From NCBI GenBank assembly GCA_000226015.1, contig JH157195.1, positions 8,438-35,338 of the forward strand: 26,901 nt of DNA, written 5' to 3'. This DNA is from Mnemiopsis leidyi (Eukaryota > Ctenophora > Tentaculata > Lobata > Bolinopsidae). A program made the position numbers and the translations under genes. Position 1 is the first letter of the stretch; each line of letters starts with the position of its first letter. Positions 10,401-18,013 of the stretch are shown here, piece by piece. The notes beneath the pieces are model-generated. The model searched no databases, was not told the origin of the DNA, and saw only the letters and a program-made list of their open reading frames with translations.

Positions 10401-13400
10401 ACCCAGAGATTGAAGTAACCTCGCTGACATCGCAAGTCCATCATTTTCTGGTTTTTAATGTAGATCTGGCAGCTGGTCGGAGTCGCACAGTAGATGTAGT
10501 CCTCTGCCTTGAAGTACTTCTTGAAGGGAGTCGTCACGCCCCGCTCGTGTTGTCCTTTGGGAGTGTGACGGAGATTTCCGTTCATCTCGACCATATCACC
10601 GTCTATCAGAACTTGGCAATACCTGAGCAGGAGTTCTTTATACGGGTGTCTGTATTTTATATGTACATCCTTTAAGTGTACACTGTTCTTGTCGGAAAAT
10701 CGGTAATTCGTGGATCTAGATTGGGTATGAAGTATACTACACATAGCTACAAGTACAATTCACGTCTTAAACTTCCACACATTTGTCACAAAGTTTAGCA
10801 AACTTACTCGTTAACAGATGCCCTTCCTGCAGCGTAGTTCTTTTCCCTGACCTCCCAGTCGAGTGTCTTTGCCAAGCAGTAGGTGCAGTATCCCATGTAA
10901 TCGAACGATCTACCGTCGAATGATCGGTAGTGAGGATCTCCGGACCCGCTGCAGCTGGCAGAGGCTGGAAATAGACGACGTTATGATCTAGAAGCTGGAG
11001 CGTTGTGTTTTTAAAAAAATCATTTCAGTAATGAGATCTTCTTGAGAAGTTTAACCTCCGCCACAAAAATAATTGAAGTAGGAATTTAATTTTAAGGTTA
11101 TTTGTAAGAATTACAGAAGACCAGTTTTTTCTAACCTACCTGGTACGCAACGTGCACAACAGTCGTGTCCAACAGCCGCTATTTTACCCTGAAATATTTG
11201 TTAGGTTACTGCAAGGTTGTTAGTTACTGGTAGATTGTAACTAGGTTACTGCAAGGTTGTTAGTTACTGTTAGATTGTAGCTAAGTTACGGCAAGGTTGT
11301 TAGTTACTGCTAGATTGTTACTAAGTTACTGCAATATTGTTAGTTACTGATAGATTGTTACTAAGTTACTGCAAGATTGTTAGTTACTGATAGATTGTTA
11401 CTAAGTTACTGCAAGGTTGTTAGTTACTGTTAGATTGTTACTAAGTTACTGCAAAGTTGTTAGTTATTGATAGATTGTTACTAAGTTACTGCAAGGTTGT
11501 TACCACTACTAGGCAAATGTTAGTCTCACTATTAAATTGTTACTTAGTTAGTAGTTACTCATACTGCTAGATTGTTACTTAGTTACTCATTCTGCTAGAT
11601 TGTTGCTAGGTTACTGATAGATTTTAACTAGACACATGCTAGATTGTTTCTAAGTAACTGCAAGATTTTCACTAAGTTACGAACCCCAGTACAAGAGATG
11701 CCCTGTTCCTCTGCAGATTTGCAACCACACTTGATTTGACCGTAAAGTTGGCAAGTGCAAGCCTCACACTTGCTCATCCCTGCGTCCTGGTACGATTCTC
11801 CTGGTTTCGTTACAACTGTCTCTCCGGCTTTGTTGCGGGACACACAGTTCATTTCTGAAGGGAACGGCTTTTCAGAATCACGGATTTGAGAATCGATATA
11901 CCTTAATCACTGCACTGCAGCTGAGATTAGTTTCTTATCTAGTAGATGGTTAGTTATTCAGTTAATTTTCAACTTAATGGCAGCGGAGAAAACTTAAGAC
12001 TTTAACTTGTAGTCATATTAAAAATCTAATACTTAATTGACATTGTACTTGACATCCTTACCTTGACATACTTCCAGATTTCGAACATTCATAACAGCTT
12101 CCATGTTGTTCCTAAGGGCTGTAGCAACTTTATTGACGGTTGGGAAGAAAGGATTGAAGGTGGCAACTTTAGCTCCATCTACGTACAGCTCCCCTAGAAT
12201 AAATATGGTGTGTTATAGACTAAGTGAACTTAGTTGTAGAATGTATGTATTGCTAGTTTCTTCGTCTTACAATACATGATCGGCATGGTTAAGTAAACAG
12301 AAAATTTTTAATGTAACAGACCTATTTTTAACTTGTCTTCGAATTCGACTTAAAATCTCAATATTTTGTTTGAAATAAATTGCCAGCACCATGCTATATA
12401 ATAGATACATACCTTTTCCTGTCTCGACCTTGACAGCCAAGTTGAATTCCCCCCTGGTGGGTGTGGTACAAGTCCCGAAGTCCCGGCCAAACAAAAGTCC
12501 GTTCTCCACGTAACCCAGCTCCCAACAGTACGACTTGGCGTGAGGTCTGAGATAAATTGCAGTGAAAATTAATCAAACTTGTACTGTTGATAACAAAGAG
12601 AAGCATGAGACCTTGTCGGGCAATCTCTGACCTCGGTTGTATTGGAAGTTGATCTGGAGCAGACAAAAATTTGGTTTGTTGATGTTCCCATCAATTTTCA
12701 TTAAGATCTATACAATCCAGAGTTGTAATACCTCACATAAGCAATTTCGTAATTCTTGGAGTCAATCATGTTGAACGCAAATCCCAGGAAACCGTAACTT
12801 TTTGAGTACTTCCCAAGGTCCATCATTTTGAAGTCTGCCGAAGCAACGTACGACTTGGATTTGCCGAAACTTCCTGCAAAATACCTGTGTGAGGATCTGG
12901 GAGACCGGATCTGTAAGACCGGTACTTTCACATGATTCTTACACCTTTTCTGACTTATCTGGACAGAATTTTAACTGTCACTGTCAGTGACAGTTCACAT
13001 TCTTTCCAATTTCACATACTGTCTATTAAATTTCAATTCTTATAATATTACTCCAATTCTTCTGGTTACATCAATGCCTACCAGTGCAACGAACTGCAGG
13101 GTATCATTGTTAGTTAAATATCTGAGGTCAAAATAATCATTATCACATGATTAAGTAATAAAAGCTTTGCAATTCTATAACTGACGATTAACATGAACAA
13201 TGAAAATGATAGAAGTAAGGCACCTTGTTTAGCAGGCCCATAGACTGGTCCCGAGACACAGAAGTCCATGTTCTGGATCTCTGAGACAGCCTCCTGGGTG
13301 AAACTACCATCTTCCTCTTCCACCCGTCTTTTACAGCCGTCTGTACTGAACTTCTGGAATCCAGAAAAACAGGAATGTGTGCTGCCAGCTGAAGAAAATT

Positions 13401-13694
13401 ATTGGTCAAATTGCGGCTCCAGCCTTGAGCAAATAGTGTGTATCATATGAAATGAATCTGATTCATGTAGAAAACCATAAGTTTGACAAAAACTTACAAA
13501 ATTGTACTTGTAACTTTGCAATGAAACACAATTTTGGTCAATTTAACAGCCAGCCGCTGTGCTTCTGCAAGTGCAATGTGAATCTACTGATAGTGATACT
13601 ATGAGTATGTTAACTTACCAATCTGGTTAGCTGACTCAATTATCTGAAAGCTCAGACAAACTGAAAATAATACTAAAATTCGAGATAAATTCAT
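3365..13694 (-). CDS. Secreted modular protein: ConA/LamG-like, 2x(VWC-VWD-C8-TIL-VWC-Ig), sushi, Ig
   Basis: Thirty-one exons, all in matching phase, give about 1,625 codons plus TAA (3365-3367). Exons in coding order: 13694-13619, 13388-13224, 12873-12732, 12546-12413, 12193-12062, 11854-11685, 11188-11140, 10964-10808, 10622-10403, 10332-10225, 10030-9746, 9568-9463, 9271-9125, 9050-8668, 8504-8406, 8215-8048, 7867-7739, 7472-7341, 7204-7054, 6894-6800, 6682-6586, 6459-6334, 6163-5954, 5763-5662, 5488-5303, 5149-4947, 4797-4621, 4446-4266, 4132-3950, 3838-3626, 3516-3365. A hydrophobic signal peptide starts at [12 protein letters not shown]. No transmembrane segment was seen, so the product is probably secreted and disulfide-rich, like mucins, SCO-spondin or IgG-Fc-binding protein; I do not recognise an orthologue. 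Exon 10 is the weak point: a TAA follows its assumed donor (see findings). Function as matrix, mucus or defence protein is inference. Confidence 0.85.
4621..7204 (-). other. Second VWC-VWD-C8-TIL-VWC block (exons 19-27)
   Basis: Residues about 935-1383. Exon 19 is a VWC domain. Exons 20-23 encode a complete VWD domain from [11 protein letters not shown] through LTLTWDG to [14 protein letters not shown]; the first Cys of the usual CGLCG motif is Ser here. Exons 24-25 give C8, exon 26 a TIL domain, and exons 26-27 another VWC (CQCEFDG, CQDCQC, DCCRTC). The intron between exons 26 and 27 has a GC donor. The block repeats the order of the first one, pointing to an internal duplication. Confidence 0.8.
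7341..9050 (-). other. VWC and two Ig-like domains (exons 14-18)
   Basis: Residues about 630-934. The start of exon 14 finishes the TIL domain and then encodes a VWC domain ([17 protein letters not shown]). The rest of exon 14 plus exons 15-16 form an Ig domain with Cys in VTLQC, Trp in ITWTNG, Tyr in NNYVAEV and Cys in AECRFEL. Exons 16-18 form a second Ig domain with CQTLSV, FVWTFG and DEGMYTCC. The Ig signature residues fall in the correct order across three phase-0 introns, which supports the splice choices here. Confidence 0.75.
10086..10191. repeat. 31-bp inverted repeat in a VWD-gene intron
   Basis: The arms 10086-10116 and 10161-10191 are reverse complements with one mismatch and enclose a 44-base loop. 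They lie between the exon coding part of VWD domain 1 (10225-10332) and the next exon (9746-10030). The RNA from either strand would form a long hairpin. It may be a small foldback element or a structured intronic RNA; no other evidence distinguishes these. Confidence 0.9.
11204..11690. repeat. 40-bp minisatellite in intron 6
   Basis: Seven regular 40-bp units start at 11204, 11244, 11284, 11324, 11364, 11404 and 11444, with a partial eighth at 11484. Degenerate shorter units with the same words (GTTACT, TAGATTGTTA) continue to about 11690, touching the end of exon 11854-11685. The array fills almost the whole intron between the two halves of the first VWC domain. Confidence 0.93.
12062..13694 (-). 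other. N-terminal block: signal peptide and ConA/LamG-like domain (exons 1-5)
   Basis: Residues 1 to about 216. The start ATG is the complement of 13692-13694 and opens a leader [18 protein letters not shown] followed by small residues, a typical cleavage setting. Exons 2-5 then read as a jelly-roll fold of the concanavalin/laminin-G or 3-keto-disaccharide-hydrolase-like type: [20 protein letters not shown], then [24 protein letters not shown] and a closing NVRNLEVC. Such domains bind glycans or proteins; the ligand is unknown. Assignment to an exact family is by fold-like pattern only. Confidence 0.6.
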
Positions 13695-13980
13695 TGTCAA
13701 TATAGCACCAATGTTATTCCCAGTGTACGAATAACACGAAGCAAGTTCACGAAATGACCAGGTGTAGAAAAACTTAGTGAAGCCCACCTCACAGAAAAGT
13801 GTTTCGCCCCATCGCCCCAGGTTGGAATCTCCCAGACGACACTGCAGTCAGCTATAATTGATCGTATTAAGCGAGTTATCACAAGGAACGTGGCGGTTTC
13901 TTGGAGTGGAACAGTCCCAAATAGAATTCACGTGATCAGCATCACGTGATTTGGCTGTCACGTGACGACTGAGTCCCACT
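13695..13980 (-). promoter_or_regulatory. Presumed promoter region with three CACGTG E-boxes
   Basis: Upstream of the minus-strand start codon, CACGTG occurs at 13929-13934, 13943-13948 and 13959-13964, each followed by A; the last sits in the palindrome GTCACGTGAC. They are 235-270 bases from the ATG and spaced 14 and 16 bases apart. CACGTG is the site of bHLH-zip factors (USF, MITF/TFE, MYC families). No convincing TATA box was found, and the transcription start is unknown. Confidence 0.5.
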
Positions 13981-14244
13981 CCAGACTTGTTGGATAATAA
14001 AGTTAGTTATTGGCACTTGAAAAAGGCAGGAGGCATTCGAGGCTCATGGAAAAACGGCTCTGCTCACTGCCGAACATCATTTTTCTATCCTTGACATTAT
14101 AGAGTTAGACTAAAGATTTAGAGTCACAACCTAAAGTTACTATGGTGTCCCTACGGATACATCAATTGAATGTTTGATTGTGGATGTTGAAGCACACTCT
14201 GCGCAGCACAATCCTCAAGTGCAGAACTGCACTTTAGCTATTTT

Positions 14245-14314
14245 TTAGATTCTTGTACGGCAGCGCGCACCCTCCTCGAATGAGGGTCGGACGAAGTCAG
14301 ACAATTAGATTCTT
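14245..14314 (+). mobile_element. 50-bp GC-rich insertion with 10-bp target duplication
   Basis: The element 14255-14304 starts GTACGGCAGCGCGCACCCTC and ends GGTCGGACGAAGTCAGACAA. It is flanked by exact copies of TTAGATTCTT (14245-14254 and 14305-14314), the expected mark of an insertion. It shares its ends with the copy at 14405 but lacks about 19 internal bases. No coding capacity and no poly-A tail. Confidence 0.75.
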
Positions 14315-14389
14315 ATATACTTTGAGTACTGTCACTGACAGAATAGAATGCAGAATTCAACATATCACAATTAGTAATGAGTAATATAA

Positions 14390-14484
14390 ACAACAATTAC
14401 CATTGTACAGGCGCAGCGCGCACCCTCCCGTCATTTTATTCGCTTCGAATGAGGGTCGGACAAAGTCAGACAACAATTACCATT
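14390..14484 (+). mobile_element. 69-bp GC-rich insertion with 11-15-bp target duplication
   Basis: The element 14405-14473 belongs to the same family as that at 14255. The sequence CAATTACCATT flanks it on both sides (14394-14404 and 14474-14484), extendable to 15 bases if the terminal ACAA is counted as target. Inside, ACCCTC and GAGGGT can pair as a stem. The variable length of the duplications is more like SINE/LINE-mediated insertion than a cut-and-paste element with fixed target length; the class is unknown. Confidence 0.75.
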
Positions 14485-14771
14485 ACAAATACAAAGGCCT
14501 TGACGAGATGATATCCGTCTAACGTTCTAACGAAACGAGGAGAGCAGAAAACCGCGACCCGCGCGCGGCTCGCAGTTTTCTGCTCTCCTCGCAAACGTTA
14601 GACGGATATCATCTCGTCAAACCCTTATTCGAAGTTGTCGCGGTGATAACCTGACTCACGCAGCTAAAGCTAAACGAGTTTCGTTAGAACGGTAGACGGA
14701 TATCATCTCGTCAAATTCGAAGCATATAGAGAAAGAAATGACGCGACGGGAGGGTGCGCGCTGCTGTACAA
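14404..14771. repeat. Nested foldback (inverted repeat) element
   Basis: An inner inverted repeat spans 14501-14619: arms beginning TGACGAGATGATATCCGTCT and ending with its complement, including a GAGGAGAGCAGAAAA stretch on both sides; the loop is CG-rich. Outside it, the short element at 14405 (forward) is matched by an inverted copy at 14738-14771, and another inverted copy of the TGACGAGATG arm lies near 14690-14715. The whole can fold as a nested palindrome. It looks like a non-autonomous foldback/MITE assembled from the same words as the neighbouring insertions. Confidence 0.8.
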
Positions 14772-14849
14772 TCTGGGATTGGAGCTTCTTCTACTACTAG
14801 CTTTCTAAATTAATGAACAAAAAATGCAAAGGCCTGCATCACAATATTC

Positions 14850-15400
14850 GACAAAGTATGCTGCGTGAGTCGGATATCACCGCGACAAAATTTCGCGCTA
14901 AGCTTGCACAGGGATATACGTGTTTAACAACCGTCCGTCCTAATTTCGTGCTAAGGGGTCGTTCACATATGACGTCATCACCTAGGGGGAGGGGGTTTCC
15001 AAATGATGATGATTGATGACGAGGGGGAAGGGGGTTTGGCCAATGATGGTGCAGTGTCATCAAAAATTTTTAGGATTTATCATTTATAGGACTTTTTAAA
15101 AAAAATTTTAATTTCTTTTGAAAAGTTTTATCAGAGTTTTACAAAATCAGAAGGAAAATTTTCAAGTAAAAATTCTGATCATTCATAAATCTGGTGAAAT
15201 ACTGTGTTTTCACTGACATAATATGACAAATTTCAAAAATGACTGCAAATTTAGAGACCAAAAATCAAGTTTTTTTACATGAAGTGGAAAGGTTCCGACT
15301 GTGATTTTTGATGTCATTATGTTAATTTACCTCTGACATTTAGGGGGGGCCGGGGTTTTTGTCATGATGATGAATGATGACGGACGGGTGAGAGGGGGGG
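14850..15400. repeat. Repeat-derived sequence with GGGGTCGTTCACATA words
   Basis: The segment 14900-15060 (cacaGGGATATACGTG, then GGGGTCGTTCACATATGACG and two GATGA/GGGGGA-rich stretches) has a related copy at 15690-15810 (GGGATGTACGTG, GGGGTCGTTCACATATTACA). Another GATGATGAATGATGACGG patch occurs near 15365. These look like ends of a dispersed DNA element. The middle part, 15061-15340, is AT-rich without recognisable features. Confidence 0.55.
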
Positions 15401-15411
15401 NNNNNNNNNNN
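15401..15411. other. Assembly gap (11 N)
   Basis: Eleven Ns directly precede the first copy of a 270-bp duplication, after a G-run. The true sequence and length here are unknown. Confidence 1.
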
Positions 15412-15681
15412 TGACGAGTTGTACAGCAGTGCGCACCCACTCGTCATTTTATTCTCAGTCATTTTATTGGCTTCGAATGAGGGTCGGACAAAGTCAGACA
15501 ATTGACGAGATGATATCCGTCTAACTTTCTAAAACTGCGAGCCGCGAGCGAGTCGGGTAACACCTCGACAATATTGTTAAGAATGAATGTTCAGTAGCCA
15601 AGGTATTGTTTCTCCATTTATACTTTGTATTCCTAGGTACTAAAGAAGGTAGTACATGAAGCCAGCACTTCAAAATGATCA
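15412..15681 (+). repeat. 270-bp direct repeat, copy 1
   Basis: Near-identical to 15961-16230; I noted a single difference (GCGAGCGAG versus GCGTGCGAG). It begins TGACGAGTTGTACAGCAGTG, contains the full short-element motif (GCGCACCC to GGGTCGGACAAAGTCAGACA) and the GACGAGATGATATCCGTCTA arm, then an AT-rich tail ending AAAATGATCA. The 279 bases between the copies contain related repeat sequence (GGGGTCGTTCACATATTACA). Confidence 0.95.
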
Positions 15682-15960
15682 AATAAGCTCGCACAGGGAT
15701 GTACGTGTTTAGCAAAGGTCAGAACCTAAGGGGTCGTTCACATATTACATAAGCAAATTTTCGGTAATTTTTATTCCCTTCCGTCATCATTCGGATGACG
15801 GAGGGGGTCAATAAGATGTTTTATATAATGAGTCCTGACGGCTGACACATGCAGGATTGTTATCTGATCTCTTATCTTGCAAAGAAGAGTATACTTTTGG
15901 AAATGGAAGTATGTAATCTTCGATCAGATATGGCCTGAGTTTTGGATTCTGTATTGTTAT

Positions 15961-16230
15961 TGACGAGTTGTACAGCAGTGCGCACCCACTCGTCATTTTA
16001 TTCTCAGTCATTTTATTGGCTTCGAATGAGGGTCGGACAAAGTCAGACAATTGACGAGATGATATCCGTCTAACTTTCTAAAACTGCGAGCCGCGTGCGA
16101 GTCGGGTAACACCTCGACAATATTGTTAAGAATGAATGTTCAGTAGCCAAGGTATTGTTTCTCCATTTATACTTTGTATTCCTAGGTACTAAAGAAGGTA
16201 GTACATGAAGCCAGCACTTCAAAATGATCA
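15961..16230 (+). repeat. 270-bp direct repeat, copy 2
   Basis: Second copy of the repeat at 15412-15681. The near-identity implies either a recent duplication or a local assembly error, since copy 1 abuts an N gap. Sequence 16231-16500 after it is AT-rich with no feature seen. Confidence 0.95.
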
Positions 16231-16511
16231 TGTCAACGAATTGGATGATATCATCGAAGGAGACTTCAATCTGCGATTAAAACATAATTTTATGTATAAA
16301 AAAATGTTTATTTATCATCAGTAAAACTATTGTAAATACAAAAAGGCCGTCATTAATTCACTTTCAGACCCATGTCCGGCAATCCTATCCGTTTTCTGGC
16401 TGTTAACCTTTGACATCGCCCTGGCTCCGATTTGCTGATCAACAATGTCGATAATTTTTTGGAGTCAGTAATAAATTGTCTGTAGCTAAAAGTTATCTGA
16501 CGTTTTTATTT

Positions 16512-17065
16512 ATCTGTACACTATATTCATAAATGTACACTATATTCATGAATGACATTCCAGAGGGTATATCAGTTGAGTCGCAGTTGTCGCTGTATGC
16601 AGATGACACCAAAATATGGCGCCCAATTAAAACAGGAGCTGATATTAGTCGCCTTCAAAAGGACATTGAATATCTCCATGATTGGTCGCTGCAGAATAAA
16701 ATGAAATTCCACCCAAACAAATGTAAAGTTCTATCAGTGGCTGGCAGATTGACAGCACCTCTTTCACTCCTTAGTGTATTACCTTTTTTTAATTTTGTGT
16801 ACTCTTTGGGTGGGACTCCGCTTGAATATATCGGAAGTGAAAATGATCTCGGTGTAATAGTAACTTCCAGTCTTGACTGGAAAGAACAATGTTCAATGGT
16901 TCTATCAAAAGCTAACCAGAAGTTGGGTATGGCCAGAAGAAACTGCTATTTTGTCATTGATAGTAATGGTAGAAGGGTTCTGTATCTAACCTTAGTGAGA
17001 AGCCAATTTACAGAAATGCAGTAGATTGTGGGGTGTAGACATGCATGATACTCAATACATATTTC
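16512..17065 (+). pseudogene. Truncated, frameshifted non-LTR (LINE) reverse transcriptase
   Basis: A 163-codon frame (16533-17024) carries the central reverse-transcriptase region of a LINE: FMNDIPEG, SLYADDTKIWR with the catalytic YADD, HDWSLQNKMKFHPNKCKVLS, and KANQKLGMARR. Upstream parts (endonuclease, fingers) are missing, the usual 5' truncation. A 19-bp tandem duplication (TGTACACTATATTCAT twice) lies at the start and shifts frame. After SQF the frame breaks; a different frame continues with CSRLWGVD, matching the expected CSQ.W region of related elements. It is a dead copy, not a gene. From 17066 to 17830 no further domain was recognised. Confidence 0.9.
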
Positions 17066-17830
17066 TCCTTAAGTGTACCAGCCTATTTAAGGCTCCTCTT
17101 TGCTCATTAGGGTCTGAAGTAATTGCCTTACAGCTTGCATGATTTAGTTTTTTCAGATACCCCAGAATGTTATCAGAGGTCGCCAGTCCAGGCGTTGCAT
17201 GTTTCACTTGATCTGATACATTTCATATTTACTGTGATACTAATGTTGAAAACAATTTAAAGTTAAAAATCAAAAGCATGTCCATGGACCATTAGGTTGC
17301 ACTTTGCAGACTACCCAGTCCACAGACACCCCCTGTCTACAAACCCCATCCCTGGACAGAGTTTGTACTAGTAATAATGATAATTTATAATATGTGGTTT
17401 CAAGCCCAGCATTCAGCAGAGTTCTTGGCTCAAGTTGCCGCCATTAAGAAAAAATTAAGTCTGTGTGCGTTTGTATCTTTTAGTTTCACCGAGACTTTTT
17501 AAATTCGACTGTCGTTCAGGGTTCAAGCACAGGCTTGGTTATATGTTAACCGTTAACAGTCAAAACGCTATAGCTTTTAGTGAAACTGTCAGTTAGCTGT
17601 TGCTTCGTAGCAGTATCTAGTTTGCAATAACTGTAACTTTTTAGTGAATATTATTCATCAAAGTATCTAGTCTACAACAAAGTAGTGCAACTTCATAGCC
17701 GTATTTAGTTTAAAGAGATAGAAATCTTAAGCATTCTCCTAATACCAAACAAAGTATGCAGTTATTGTTTGTTTGTTTCTGAATGTTTTTAAATGTCACT
17801 ACTTTTCCTTCTGCAGTGTAATTTTTAGTT

Positions 17831-18013
17831 TTAGTTTTTGGTGTTCAGCCCTTTTAACATCAATTTTTATTTCAAAGTACTTCAGGTTATCTGATTATTG
17901 TTTTGAGTTAAAGTTACTTGATTAGTTTTTGGTGTTCAGCCCTTTTAACATCAATTTTTATTTCAAAGTACTTCAGGTTATCTGATTATTGTTTTGAGTT
18001 AAAGTTACTTGAT
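17831..18013. repeat. 91-bp tandem duplication
   Basis: Two head-to-tail copies begin at 17831 and 17922 with TTAGTTTTTGGTGTTCAGCC and appear identical through CTTGATT. No coding content. The surrounding stretch 18014-19940 is AT-rich intergenic DNA; isolated AATAAA words (near 18305 and 18965) lack an associated gene, and a 76-codon frame at 19276-19506 has no recognisable features. Confidence 0.95.

Larger units (their letters stand above)
9125..11854 (-). other. First VWC-VWD-C8-TIL block (exons 6-13)
   Basis: Residues about 217-630. Exons 6-7 encode a VWC-like cysteine domain ([14 protein letters not shown]). Exons 8-11 encode a VWD domain starting at [12 protein letters not shown] and reaching [13 protein letters not shown], an acidic segment at the usual VWD calcium site. 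Exons 11-12 give a C8 domain and exon 13 a TIL domain ending CVEGCYCPP. The acid-labile GDPH motif, which in some mucins undergoes Asp-Pro cleavage, is present. The middle of the VWD domain looks short and has an adjacent in-frame TAA, so this domain may be damaged or mis-assembled. Confidence 0.75.

Noticed and set aside
14813..15063. Open frames on both strands in the 14.8-15.1 kb region
   Set aside because: They run through dispersed repeat sequence with GATGA and G-rich runs; no protein family recognised.
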